Part shown: in pieces, positions 1 through 9,900 of the stretch
Layout of the letters: every line of letters begins with the position of its first letter
Position numbering within the stretch: the stretch's first letter is position 1
NCBI GenBank assembly: GCA_030263385.1
Contig: SZOX01000004.1
Coordinates: 287,075-351,074, forward strand
Reading direction: 5' to 3'
DNA: 64,000 nucleotides
Source: Zeimonas sp003577305
GTDB lineage: Bacteria > Pseudomonadota > Gammaproteobacteria > Burkholderiales > Burkholderiaceae_E
Program-made: the position numbers and the translations under genes
Notes under the pieces: generated by a model
Told to the model about the DNA's origin: nothing
The model's database searches: none
What the model saw: only the letters and a program-made list of their open reading frames with translations

Positions 1-2437
1 CCGCGAACGCGGCTTCCTGCGCCTCGCGCTCCTGCTGGCGCAGCGCCTCGCGGCGTTGCGCGAGTTCGCGCTCGACCTGCTCGAACGCGAGCTGCAGGTC
101 TTCGGCGTGTTGCTGGCGCTCGCCCAGTTCGGCGTCGAGCCGTTCGAAGCGCCCGGTCTCGCCGGCGATCGTGTCCTCGAATTCGGCGATCCGCGCCGCG
201 AGCTCGCCGAGTTCGTCTTCGATGCGCTCGCGGCTCTCGGAGACCCGCGCCTGCTCCTGTTCGAGGCGCTGCGCCTCGAGTCGCAGCCTCGCGACCTCCT
301 TGAGCCCGCGGTTGTGCTCGTCGCGTTGCGCCATCAGCGCGGCGAGTTGCTCCGACGCCCCCGCCTCGATGCGCGCCGCGTGGCTGCGCACGTCGTCGAC
401 CATCAGTTGCTGCGCGCGCTGCTCGCGCACCAGGTTGTCGAGCTCGTGGCGCCGCGCGAGCACGCCCTCCTGCTCGGAGTCGGCCGCGTACATCAGCACC
501 GACTGGCGACCCACCAGGTGACCGGCGGCGACCACGAACTGCCCGCCCGGCGGCAGGCTCGCACGCTGCGCCATCGCGGCTTCGAGCGAATCGGCCACGT
601 AGTAACCGGCGAGCCAGTCGGAGAGCAGCGATTGCACGCCGGCATCGCCCACCTGCACCACCGACAGCAGCGGCCGCAGGCCGCCGACCCCGGCCGCACT
701 GCCGCCGATCGGGGCCGGTGCGAAAAAGCCGACTTTCGACGGCGGCGCGTCGGCGGCCAGTCCGGCCACGTTCTCCAGCCGCCCGACCTCGAGTGCGTTG
801 ACCCGCTCGCGCAGCACCGACTCGATCGCGTTTTCCCAGCCGTCGTCGATGCGCAGCTTCTGGTAGAGCCTGGCGAGCCGGCCGAGCCCGTGACGCTCCA
901 GCCACGGCTGCACCCTCGCCTGGCTCTCGACGCGCTCCTGCAACTGGCGCAGCGCGGCGATGCGTGCCTCGACCTGTGCGAGCTTCGCCTCGGCCTCGCG
1001 CAACGCCTGCTGCGACGGCTGCCGCTGCGCCTCGAGCTCGCTCCAGGTCGCCTCGATCGCCGCCAGCCGCTCGGTGGCCAGCCGCTCGGCCTCGTCGGCG
1101 GCAGCGAGGGCCTCGCGCGCCTGCGTGAGCTCCTCGGGGCGAAAAGTGCCCAGCTCGCCCGCCTGTGCCTGCAGCCGCTCGCGCCGGCGCGACGCGAGGT
1201 CGAGACCCTCGGCCGCCTTGCGCTCGTGCAGCGCACAGACCTCGATCGCCTGGCGCGTCTGCGCAACGCGCGCGCGTGCCTCGTCGACCCGCGCGCGCGC
1301 CTGGCGGGCACGCTCTTCGAGCTCGGGCACCTCGTCGGCATGCGCGGCGACCCGGGCGGCCAGTTCGTCGGCGAGCGCGCGCGAATCGGCCAGGCGCGCA
1401 TCGGCGCCGCTGCGGCCGGTGTGCGCGTGCTCCTGCTGCGCCAGCGCCCGCTGCGCCTGCTGTTCGACGCTGTCGAGCCGTTCGCGCAGCTGGCCCTGCG
1501 TCTGCGCGACGATGCGGATCTCGGATTCGATCCGGCTCACGTCAGCGTTGCACTCGTAGTAGCGCGCCTGCGCCGCGTGCATCGCGTCGCCGGCCTCGTA
1601 ATGCGCGCTGCGCACCGATTCGATGTCGGCTTCGATCGCCCGCTGCTCGGCGTGGCGCGCCTCGAGCGCGACCGTCGCATCGGCGGCGAGCCGTGCCAGC
1701 CGCTCCTCCTCGGCCCGCGCCTCGTCACGGCGCAGCAGCCAGAGCATGTGCTGCTTGCGTTCGCGCTCGGCTTCGAGGTCGCGGTAGCGGTGCGCCACCT
1801 CGGCCTGTCGCTCGAGCTTGTCGATCTGCGCCTCGAGCTCGCGCAGGATGTCCTCGACGCGGGTGAGGTTCTCGCGCGTGTCGGCGAGCCGGCTCTCGGT
1901 TTCGCGCCGCCGCTCCTTGTACTTCGACACGCCGGCGGCTTCCTCGAGGAACACGCGCAGTTCCTCGGGGCGCGCCTCGATGATCCGCGAGATCATGCCC
2001 TGGCCGATGATCGCGTAGGCGCGCGGCCCCAGTCCGGTGCCGAGGAACATGTCGTGCACGTCGCGGCGGCGCACCGGCTGGTTGTTGATGAAATAGGTCG
2101 ACTGGCCGTCACGCGTGAGCACGCGCTTGACCGAGATCTCGGCGTACTGGCCCCAGCCGCCGCCGATGCGCCCGAGCGTGTTGTCGAACACCAGCTCGAC
2201 CGATGCGCGCGCGGCCGGCTTGCGCTCGGACGAACCGCTGAAGATAACGTCCTGCATCGACTCGCCGCGCAGTTCGGACGCCTTCGATTCGCCGAGCACC
2301 CAGCGCACCGCGTCGATGATGTTCGACTTGCCGCAGCCGTTGGGGCCGACCACGCCGACCAGCTGGCCGGGTACGTCGAACGCGGTGGGGTCGACGAAGG
2401 ACTTGAAGCCGGCGAGTTTGATCTGTTTCAGTCGCAC
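1..2437 (-). CDS. smc: Chromosome segregation ATPase SMC (3' part cut off by window edge)
   Basis: SMC forms the ring-shaped dimer that, with ScpA and ScpB, compacts and separates replicated chromosomes. The frame is open from a GTG at 2437 to the window edge, giving 812 codons of a protein usually near 1170 residues. The N-terminal Walker A GPNGCGKS is at residues 31-38, followed by a long Glu/Arg/Ala-rich coiled coil. A hinge-like stretch with GRLARL and VGFFAPAP lies around residues 520-620, and the second coiled coil then runs to the edge. The ABC signature and Walker B half lies outside the window. The GTG has AGGA about 8 nt upstream and begins VRLKQIKLAGFKSF, the expected family start. 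It is divergent from queF. Confidence 0.96.
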   Translation of the reverse strand, partial: MRLKQIKLAGFKSFVDPTAFDVPGQLVGVVGPNGCGKSNIIDAVRWVLGESKASELRGESMQDVIFSGSSERKPAARASVELVFDNTLGRIGGGWGQYAEISVKRVLTRDGQSTYFINNQPVRRRDVHDMFLGTGLGPRAYAIIGQGMISRIIEARPEELRVFLEEAAGVSKYKERRRETESRLADTRENLTRVEDILRELEAQIDKLERQAEVAHRYRDLEAERERKQHMLWLLRRDEARAEEERLARLAADATVALEARHAEQRAIEADIESVRSAHYEAGDAMHAAQARYYECNADVSRIESEIRIVAQTQGQLRERLDSVEQQAQRALAQQEHAHTGRSGADARLADSRALADELAARVAAHADEVPELEERARQARARVDEARARVAQTRQAIEVCALHERKAAEGLDLASRRRERLQAQAGELGTFRPEELTQAREALAAADEAERLATERLAAIEATWSELEAQRQPSQQALREAEAKLAQVEARIAALRQLQERVESQARVQPWLERHGLGRLARLYQKLRIDDGWENAIESVLRERVNALEVGRLENVAGLAADAPPSKVGFFAPAPIGGSAAGVGGLRPLLSVVQVGDAGVQSLLSDWLAGYYVADSLEAAMAQRASLPPGGQFVVAAGHLVGRQSVLMYAADSEQEGVLARRHELDNLVREQRAQQLMVDDVRSHAARIEAGASEQLAALMAQRDEHNRGLKEVARLRLEAQRLEQEQARVSESRERIEDELGELAARIAEFEDTIAGETGRFERLDAELGERQQHAEDLQLAFEQVERELAQRREALRQQEREAQEAAFA

Positions 2438-2500
2438 CGAGGATTCCTGCTGCAGTCGCGGGCGTCGGCACGGAGCGCGACCGGCCGCCCGGCAAAACGC

Positions 2501-2523
2501 AAAAGCCGCTCTGGGCGGCTTTT
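2501..2523. terminator. Perfect 9-bp hairpin with A/T flanks between smc and queF
   Basis: AAAAGCCGC (2501-2509) pairs perfectly with GCGGCTTTT (2515-2523) around a 5-nt loop. It has the form of a bidirectional intrinsic terminator, but it sits between two divergent genes, where none is expected to end. On the minus strand it would fall in the smc leader and could act as an attenuator. On the plus strand it lies where the -35 region of the queF promoter would be. The function is inferred; only the hairpin itself is seen. Confidence 0.5.
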
Positions 2524-2532
2524 GACGCTCCG

Positions 2533-2538
2533 TATAAT
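2533..2538 (+). promoter_or_regulatory. Consensus -10 box upstream of queF
   Basis: A perfect TATAAT stands alone in GC-rich DNA 74 nt before the queF start codon. No good -35 hexamer is seen at 16-18 nt upstream, where the hairpin 2501-2523 lies. The predicted transcript would have a leader of about 65 nt. The reverse complement TATTAT (2539-2534) could equally serve smc, so the two genes may share this AT-rich spot. Confidence 0.5.
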
Positions 2539-2611
2539 AGCACCCGATCCTCCCACCTCCCGGGAGCATGAGCGGGTCGGTTCCCGGGGCCGTTCGCCTT
2601 CGATTCCGATC

Positions 2612-3031
2612 ATGCCTTCAAGACCCTCCCGAACGCTCGAGACCTTCCCCAATCCGGCGCCCGGACGCGATTACCTGGTGCACATCGAGGTGCCGGAATT
2701 CACCTGCCTGTGCCCGCTCACCGGGCAGCCCGACTTCGCCAATCTGGCGATCGACTACGTGCCCGACCAGCGCAATCTCGAACTCAAGGCGCTCAAGCTC
2801 TACATGTGGAGCTTTCGCGACGAAGGCGCGTTCCACGAGGCGGTGACCAACCGCATTCTCGACGACCTGGTGGCTGCGGCCGCGCCGCGCTACCTGCGCC
2901 TGACTGCCCGCTGGTTCGTGCGCGGCGGAATCTTCACGACGGTGGTGGCCGAGCACCGCAAGAAGGGCTGGAAACCCGCTCCACGCATCGAGCTGGGTGA
3001 CTTCCCGACCGAAACGAGCATCAGGGGCTGA
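2612..3031 (+). CDS. queF: NADPH-dependent 7-cyano-7-deazaguanine reductase (preQ0 reductase)
   Basis: QueF reduces the nitrile of preQ0 to the aminomethyl group of preQ1 in tRNA queuosine synthesis. At 139 residues this is the short, YkvM-type single-domain form. The thioimide-forming Cys34 lies in FTCLCPLTGQPDF, with the proton-donor Asp41. The QueF motif ELKALKLYMWSF follows, and a C-terminal RGGIFTTV segment completes the T-fold. The ATG at 2612 gives the usual N-terminal length, but no clear Shine-Dalgarno sequence precedes it. No other que genes are nearby. It lies immediately 5' of the dapD remnant and is not obviously co-transcribed with pilU, since an AT-rich candidate promoter follows its stop codon. 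Confidence 0.95.
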   Translation: MPSRPSRTLETFPNPAPGRDYLVHIEVPEFTCLCPLTGQPDFANLAIDYVPDQRNLELKALKLYMWSFRDEGAFHEAVTNRILDDLVAAAAPRYLRLTARWFVRGGIFTTVVAEHRKKGWKPAPRIELGDFPTETSIRG

Positions 3032-3058
3032 AAACATAACCTATTCTATAACAGGTAC

Positions 3059-3088
3059 TTGCGATCGTTCATTCAACTTGTTTATCAT
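3059..3088 (+). promoter_or_regulatory. Candidate sigma70 promoter downstream of queF
   Basis: The 60 bases after the queF stop are the most AT-rich of this part of the window. TTGCGA (3059-3064) and TATCAT (3083-3088) are 18 nt apart and could drive pilU and the dapE-prmB run through a leader of about 350 nt that is mostly the dapD remnant. It could be the old dapD promoter or a later acquisition. Confidence 0.35.
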
Positions 3089-3117
3089 TATTTGCGACGA
3101 AGGGGCCCTCGGCCGAG

Positions 3118-3440
3118 TCCGGTGAAGCCGTTTGCGCGATGATCGCGAGGCTCACCGGGAAGCTCCGCGCCGTCCCGCCAGCCGTCGCGCGTGGCGGCTC
3201 CTTCGTCGGAAACAGGCCCGGCCCGATGCCCCGGTCCCCGAACATCGGCACGTACGTCGACGAAGGCACGGTGGTCGACGCCCGACCCCGCAGTCGGCCG
3301 GCGCACCCCGGTCGGCCGCAGCGCCCGCCTGCCGGGGGGCACCGATACCGGCGGCATGCCGGAGCCAATGCGCGGCGATCGCTCCAGTTCCCGCCCTGCC
3401 CGGACGGGCGTGGTGCGCGAAGCGAGTACATCGGGAGACC
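3118..3440 (+). pseudogene. Remnant of dapD (tetrahydrodipicolinate N-succinyltransferase), frameshifted and truncated
   Basis: Reading from 3157, 42 consecutive codons align without gaps to the middle of betaproteobacterial DapD, as I recall that family, with about 24 identities. These include R-VPPA-AR-GSF and NIG-YVDEGT-VD. After codon 3280-3282 one extra base shifts the frame. The next frame (from 3284) continues the homology with AVG, GGTDTGGMPEPM (family GG-GIGGVLEP) at the expected spacing. The interval between EP and GARSE is 2 bases longer than in the family, so GARSE reads again in the first frame near 3409-3423. Roughly the first 95 and last 90 residues of the ~275-residue enzyme are missing. 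It cannot encode a functional enzyme. Its 3' end now supplies the pilU ribosome-binding site. Confidence 0.82.
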
Positions 3441-3443
3441 GCG

Positions 3444-4655
3444 ATGATGATGGAGCGCTTGCTGCAGTTGATGTCGGAGAAGAACGCCTCCGATCTGTTC
3501 CTCGCCCCCGGTTCGCCGGTGCAACTCAAGGTGAACGGCACGATGGTGCCGGTGAACCAGCAGCGGCTCGCTGCCGAGAACGTGGTGGCGCTGGTGCGCG
3601 AGATCGTCGACGAGCGCCACTGGGAGACCTTCGAGCGCCAGCACGAACTGAACCTCGGTTACGGGGTGCGCAACGTCGGCAGCTTCCGCGTCAACGTCTT
3701 TCGCCAGCGCGGTTCGACCGCCTGCGTGATCCGCTTCATTCCTCACGACATCCCGGAGCTCGCCACGCTGCACCTGCCGCCGATCCTCGGCGACCTGGTG
3801 ATGGACAAGCGCGGGCTGCTGCTGGTGGTCGGCGCCACCGGCTCCGGCAAGTCGACCACGCTGGCTTCGATGATCGATTACCGCAACGGGCAGAAGACCG
3901 GGCACATCCTCACGCTGGAAGATCCGATCGAGTTCACCTTCCGGAACAAGCGCTCGATCGTCAGCCAGCGGCAGATCGGCACCGACACGCAGTCGCTCGA
4001 CGTCGCCCTGAAGAACGCGATGCGGCAGGCGCCCGACTGCATCCTGATCGGCGAGATCCGAGACACCGCCACGATGTCCAACGCGATCGCCTACGCGCAG
4101 TCGGGGCACCTGGTGCTCGCCACGCTGCACGCGAACAACGCCAACCACGCGCTGAACCGCATCGTGAGCTTCTACCCGCCGGACAACCGGCCGGTGCTGC
4201 TCGCCGACCTGGCGGCCACGCTGAAAGCCGTGGTCTCGCAACGCCTCGTGCGCGCCTTCGACGGAAGCCGCCTGCCGGCGGTCGAACTCCTGCTCAACAC
4301 CCGGCACATCGCCGAACTCATCGAGCAGGGACGGCTCACCGAGATCAAGGACGCGATGAGCCAGAGCCTGGCTGCGGGTTCGCGCACCTTCGACCAGGCG
4401 CTGGCCGAGCTGGTTCGTGCGCGCCGCATCGCCAGGGAAGACGCAATGGCGCACGCCGACTCCCCGACCAACCTGCTCTGGATGCTCGAGAACGCGGCCG
4501 AGGAAGGCGCTGCACCGGCCCCCAAGGCCGCCGCGCAGCCCGGCAACCTGGTCAGCCCGGCGATGGCCTCGGCGGCACTCGGACAGCCGCCCAGGCCGGG
4601 CAGCGACAGCGACGCGCACGGACCGTCCTTCTCCGAATTCATGCTCAATATCTGA
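3444..4655 (+). CDS. pilU: Type IV pilus retraction ATPase PilU (PilT/PilU family)
   Basis: A hexameric secretion-type ATPase at the inner-membrane base of the type IV pilus; PilU assists PilT in retraction. The 403 residues carry an N-terminal PAS-like PilT domain, Walker A GATGSGKST at 130-138, an Asp box LEDPIEF, Walker B with GEIRD, and the His box ATLHANN. The LHANNANHALNRIVSFYP segment and the C-terminal FSEFMLNI resemble PilU more than PilT. The start is the first of three ATGs (3444), with GGGAGA 5 nt upstream. No pilT is adjacent. The next gene starts one base after its stop, so the two are probably co-transcribed. Confidence 0.9.
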   Translation: MMMERLLQLMSEKNASDLFLAPGSPVQLKVNGTMVPVNQQRLAAENVVALVREIVDERHWETFERQHELNLGYGVRNVGSFRVNVFRQRGSTACVIRFIPHDIPELATLHLPPILGDLVMDKRGLLLVVGATGSGKSTTLASMIDYRNGQKTGHILTLEDPIEFTFRNKRSIVSQRQIGTDTQSLDVALKNAMRQAPDCILIGEIRDTATMSNAIAYAQSGHLVLATLHANNANHALNRIVSFYPPDNRPVLLADLAATLKAVVSQRLVRAFDGSRLPAVELLLNTRHIAELIEQGRLTEIKDAMSQSLAAGSRTFDQALAELVRARRIAREDAMAHADSPTNLLWMLENAAEEGAAPAPKAAAQPGNLVSPAMASAALGQPPRPGSDSDAHGPSFSEFMLNI

Positions 4656-4656
4656 C

Positions 4657-5040
4657 ATGGGCGAGGTCGTCGTCTACGGCATCGAGACCTGCGACCAGGT
4701 TCGCAAGGCGCGCGCCTGGCTACGCGCGCACCACGTCGCCTTCCGTTTCCACGATTTCCGCAAGGAGGGCCTCGATGCGCAGCGCCTGTCGGGCTGGCTG
4801 GGCCGCGTGCCCTGGGATTCGCTGCTGAACCGCCGCGGCCTGGCCTGGCGCAAGCTCGACCCCGAGCGCCGCGCGACGATCACCGACCAGACGAGCGCGG
4901 CCGAACTGATGCTGGCCGACCCCACGCTGATCAGGCGGCCGGTGCTGCAGGTCGACGATCGCCTGCTCGTGGGCTTCTCCGAGGCGCTGTACGCGGCAGT
5001 GTTCGGTTCGGGAACCGACTGCGGCCCTGCGGCGCAATGA
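4657..5040 (+). CDS. ArsC/Spx-family protein, YffB-like
   Basis: A 127-residue thioredoxin-fold protein of the ArsC/Spx/MgsR family. The conserved Cys12 is in YGIETCDQVRKA, the position of the ArsC nucleophile, but there is no second Cys of an arsenate reductase resolving pair next to it. RRGLAWRKLD and LIRRPVL (the cis-Pro strand of the fold) are further family marks. Family members beside dapE, like E. coli YffB, have no settled role; a glutathione-dependent reductase function has been suggested. The start codon follows the pilU stop by one base, and the 3' end overlaps dapE by ATGA, arguing for translational coupling. Confidence 0.85.
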   Translation: MGEVVVYGIETCDQVRKARAWLRAHHVAFRFHDFRKEGLDAQRLSGWLGRVPWDSLLNRRGLAWRKLDPERRATITDQTSAAELMLADPTLIRRPVLQVDDRLLVGFSEALYAAVFGSGTDCGPAAQ

Positions 5041-6176
5041 GCCGCGTGCTCGCGCTGGCCGAGGCGCTGATCCGGCAGCGATCGGTCACCCCCGACGACC
5101 ACGGCTGCCAGGGCCTCGTCGCCGAGCGCCTCGCCCCGCTTGGCTTCGCCTGCGAGACGATCGAGGGCAACGGGGTGACCAACCTCTGGGCTGTTCGCGA
5201 AGGCAACGCCAGCGGACCCACGCTGGCATTCGCCGGGCACACCGACGTGGTGCCTGCGGGCCCGCCCGGGCAGTGGACCAGCGATCCCTTCGTGCCCACG
5301 GTGCGCGACGGCCGCCTCTACGGACGCGGCGCGGCCGACATGAAGAGCTCGATCGCCGCGTTCGTGGTGGCGATCGAGGAATTCCTCGCGGCCGGTGGCG
5401 GCAGCCACGCCGGGCGCATCGCGCTGCTGCTCACCTCCGACGAGGAAGGCCCCGCCACCGACGGGACGGTGCGCGTGGTCGAGACGCTCGCAGCGCGCGG
5501 CGAGCACATCGACTGCTGCATCGTCGGCGAACCCACCTCGGTCGCGCGCCTCGGGGACACGGTGAAGAACGGCCGCCGCGGCTCGCTGTCGGGCCGGCTC
5601 ACGGTCATCGGCGTACAGGGCCACGTCGCGTATCCGCACCTGGCGCGCAACCCGATCCACCAGTTCGCACCGGCGCTCGCCGAACTGGTCGCCGTCGAAT
5701 GGGATCGCGGCAACGGGCATTTCCCGCCCACCGGCTGGCAGGTGTCGGGCATTCAGGCCGGCGCGGGTGCGGCCAACCTGATCCCCGGCTGTCTCACGCT
5801 CGACTTCAACTTCCGCTTCTCGACCGCCAGCACGGTCGACGGGTTGAAGCAGCGCTTCGCCGCAGTGCTCGATGCGCACGGGCTCGACTACACGCTCGAA
5901 TGGTCGCCGCCGGCCTCGCCGTTCCTCACCGCGCGCGGTACGCTGTGCGACGCGCTCTCGGCGGCGATCCTCGCCGAAACCGGCATCTCGGCCGAACTCT
6001 CGACCACCGGCGGCACCTCGGACGGCCGCTTCATCGCGCGCATCTGCCCGCAGGTGGTCGAGTTCGGCCCGGTCAACGCGAGCATCCACCAGGTCGACGA
6101 ACACGTGGGGCTGGACGAACTCGAACCGCTGAAGAACATCTACCGGCGCACGATCTCCGCGCTGCTGCAGCCATGA
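5037..6176 (+). CDS. dapE: Succinyl-diaminopimelate desuccinylase
   Basis: DapE removes succinate from N-succinyl-LL-diaminopimelate in lysine and peptidoglycan synthesis, acting just downstream of DapD and DapC. It is a di-zinc M20 peptidase-family enzyme of normal length (379 residues). Visible metal ligands and catalytic residues are His68 and Asp70 in AGHTDVVP, Asp101 in GRGAADMKSS, and Glu139-Glu140 in SDEEGP. A dimerisation domain with GVQGHVAYPHLARNP follows. The start ATG overlaps the stop of the preceding gene (ATGA), and its own stop overlaps prmB in the same way. Its retention implies that tetrahydrodipicolinate is still succinylated somewhere, although the local dapD is a remnant. 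Confidence 0.97.
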   Translation: MSRVLALAEALIRQRSVTPDDHGCQGLVAERLAPLGFACETIEGNGVTNLWAVREGNASGPTLAFAGHTDVVPAGPPGQWTSDPFVPTVRDGRLYGRGAADMKSSIAAFVVAIEEFLAAGGGSHAGRIALLLTSDEEGPATDGTVRVVETLAARGEHIDCCIVGEPTSVARLGDTVKNGRRGSLSGRLTVIGVQGHVAYPHLARNPIHQFAPALAELVAVEWDRGNGHFPPTGWQVSGIQAGAGAANLIPGCLTLDFNFRFSTASTVDGLKQRFAAVLDAHGLDYTLEWSPPASPFLTARGTLCDALSAAILAETGISAELSTTGGTSDGRFIARICPQVVEFGPVNASIHQVDEHVGLDELEPLKNIYRRTISALLQP

Positions 6177-7197
6177 GCCGTGCGGTCGAACGTCGCCTGG
6201 CCGACGCCGACGCCGCGGCGCGCGAACTGCGCACGCTGCGCGACCTGATGCGCTGGGCGGTCTCGCGCTTCGAAGCCGCCGGCATCGCCTATGGCCACGG
6301 CACCGGCAACGCTTTCGACGAGGCCGCGGCGCTGCTGCTGTGGGCGCTGCACCTGCCTCCCGACCCGCTCGAGCCCTGGCTCGACGCCAGGCTCGCCGGC
6401 AGCGAACGGCGCGCCGCGACGGAGCTCGTCGAGCGGCGCATCGCGACGCGCCGGCCGGCGGCCTACCTCACCGGCGAAGCCTGGCTGCGCGGCCTGCGAT
6501 TCGCCTGCGACGAGCGCGCACTGGTGCCGCGCTCGCTGATCGCCGAGGCGCTCGACGAGGCGTTGCCGCAATGGCTCGAGCTGCATCCGCGGGCGCCTTC
6601 GTGGCCGGCCTCGGTTCTCGACCTGTGCACCGGCGGGGCAAGCCTGGCGATCCTCGCTGCCGACCGCTTTCCCGATGCGCGGGTGGTCGGCGCCGATCTC
6701 TCGGCCGATGCGCTCGCGCTGGCCGAATCCAACCGCGCGGCCCACGGGTTGCAGCAGCGCCTCGAACTGGTGCGAGGCGACCTGTTCGCGCCGGTGCGAG
6801 GACGGCGCTTCGATCTCGTGCTGTGCAACCCGCCCTACGTCAACGAAGCGTCGATGCAGGCGCTGCCGCCGGAGTTCCGCGCCGAGCCGCGCACGGCGCT
6901 CGCCGGCGGAGCCGACGGCATGGATCTGGTGCGCCGGATCGTCGCCGACGCACCGGCCCACCTGGCCGACGATGGGCTGCTGCTGCTCGAAATCGGTCAT
7001 GAGGCAGCGCATTTCGAAGCGGCGTTTCCCGGGCTCGAATTCCATTACCTGCCGGTGAGCGCCGGCGAGCGGATGCTGGTTCTGCTGGAGGCGGCGCAAT
7101 TGGCCGCGGCAGCGCGCCGGCCCGCCGGCCCGGCACGCAAGGTCGGCGCACCATCTGCGCGCAGCGTGCGCACCCGCGCGCAGGGCGGCTCGCGCCC

Positions 7198-7201
<4 letters not shown>
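6173..7201 (+). CDS. prmB: Ribosomal protein uL3 glutamine methyltransferase PrmB
   Basis: An SAM-dependent N5-glutamine methyltransferase of the HemK/PrmB family that modifies ribosomal protein uL3. Motif I is VLDLCTGGASLAIL (148-161), and the catalytic NPPY is at 219-222. PrmB rather than PrmC is favoured by the N-terminal helical domain with DLMRWAVSRFEAAGIAYGHGT and by PAAYLTGEAWLRGLRF. The 342 residues exceed the usual ~300; the excess is an Ala/Arg-rich C-terminal tail after MLVLLEAAQ that may be disordered. It starts within the dapE stop (ATGA), and its stop overlaps the next start (GTGA). Confidence 0.92.
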
Positions 7202-9180
<1,979 letters not shown>

Positions 9181-9185
9181 ACAGG

Positions 9186-9836
9186 CTACTTCGCGCGCGT
9201 CTTCGCCAGCAGCTCGGTGTTGGCCTTGCGATCGGCGTTCACCTTCTGCACCGTCGGCCGTTCGCCCAGGCGCTTCACGTAATCGCGCACCGGCAGCGCG
9301 GCCAGCGGATCCTCGCCCCAGATCGCCTTGCCGGCCATCGAGATCACCGGCAGGTGCACGACCGCCACGCAGTCGGCCATCGTGAAGCGGTCTCCGGCGA
9401 GAAACGGCGCGAATCTGGCGAGCCGCGCGAAGGCGGCCACGCCGCGCTCGAGGTCGCGGCGCGTCGCGTCGATGGTGCCCTGCGAGACAGTGCCGCCGAA
9501 GAACGCCTGCGCATAGACGCGGCGCGCGACCAGCTCGAGATGCAGCTCGGTGAACGCGACCAGTTCGCGCACCTTGGCGCGCTCGAACGGGTCGACGGGC
9601 AGCAGCGGCACCTGGGGATACGCGTCCTCCAGGTATTCGAGGATCACCTGCGACTCGCACAGCGTGCCCTGCGGCGTGCGCAGGAACGGTACCTTGCCGA
9701 GCGGGCTGGCCTCGAGCGTGGGCTCGTCCTTGCTCGCCCAGTTCAGTTCCTCGGTGAACGCGACGCCTTTTTCCAGCATCGCGAGCTTGACCTTGTTGTA
9801 GTAGTTGCTGACGGCGAAGCCGGCCAGTACCAGCAT
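9186..9836 (-). CDS. Glutathione S-transferase family protein
   Basis: A 216-residue cytosolic GST. The N-terminal thioredoxin fold runs to about residue 80 and holds PLGKVPFLRT (cis-Pro) and CESQVILEYLED (the glutathione-binding Glu-Ser pair). The C-terminal helical domain has FLAGDRFTMADC. The likely catalytic position near the N terminus is VSNYYNKVKL. The substrate cannot be told from sequence. The ATG at 9836 is preceded by GGGGAGGA about 8 nt away, a strong ribosome-binding site. It is divergent from the 3-hydroxyacyl-CoA dehydrogenase gene with 61 bp between start codons. Confidence 0.88.
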   Translation of the reverse strand: MLVLAGFAVSNYYNKVKLAMLEKGVAFTEELNWASKDEPTLEASPLGKVPFLRTPQGTLCESQVILEYLEDAYPQVPLLPVDPFERAKVRELVAFTELHLELVARRVYAQAFFGGTVSQGTIDATRRDLERGVAAFARLARFAPFLAGDRFTMADCVAVVHLPVISMAGKAIWGEDPLAALPVRDYVKRLGERPTVQKVNADRKANTELLAKTRAK

Positions 9837-9884
9837 GACGATGTCCTCCCCGGATCGATGCGCCAGTGTATCGCGGCGCTCCAG

Positions 9885-9900
9885 TAGAATCCCCCGCATG
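9885..9900 (+). promoter_or_regulatory. -10 box, 7-nt spacer, ATG: predicted leaderless start of the acyl-CoA block
   Basis: TAGAAT (9885-9890) is followed by 7 nt and then the ATG at 9898. A start site 7 nt after the -10 box would put +1 on the A of the ATG. No Shine-Dalgarno sequence is present, and no clear -35 is seen. The same layout recurs upstream of hpnC, tsaB-rimI, ompR and bamD. Confidence 0.6.

Noticed and set aside
56..2600. Plus-strand open frame of about 850 codons ahead of queF
   Set aside because: It is antisense to smc and merges into queF only because the frame stays open in GC-rich DNA.
2539..2611. preQ1 riboswitch in the queF leader
   Set aside because: Neither the short H-type pseudoknot of preQ1-I nor other preQ1 aptamer cores could be found; the leader is only GC-rich.
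3069..4658. Minus-strand open frame across pilU
   Set aside because: It is a shadow of pilU and of the dapD remnant, with no family similarity of its own.
4657..5040. Arsenate reductase arsC
   Set aside because: It has one conserved Cys and the YffB-type context between pilU and dapE, with no arsenic genes nearby.
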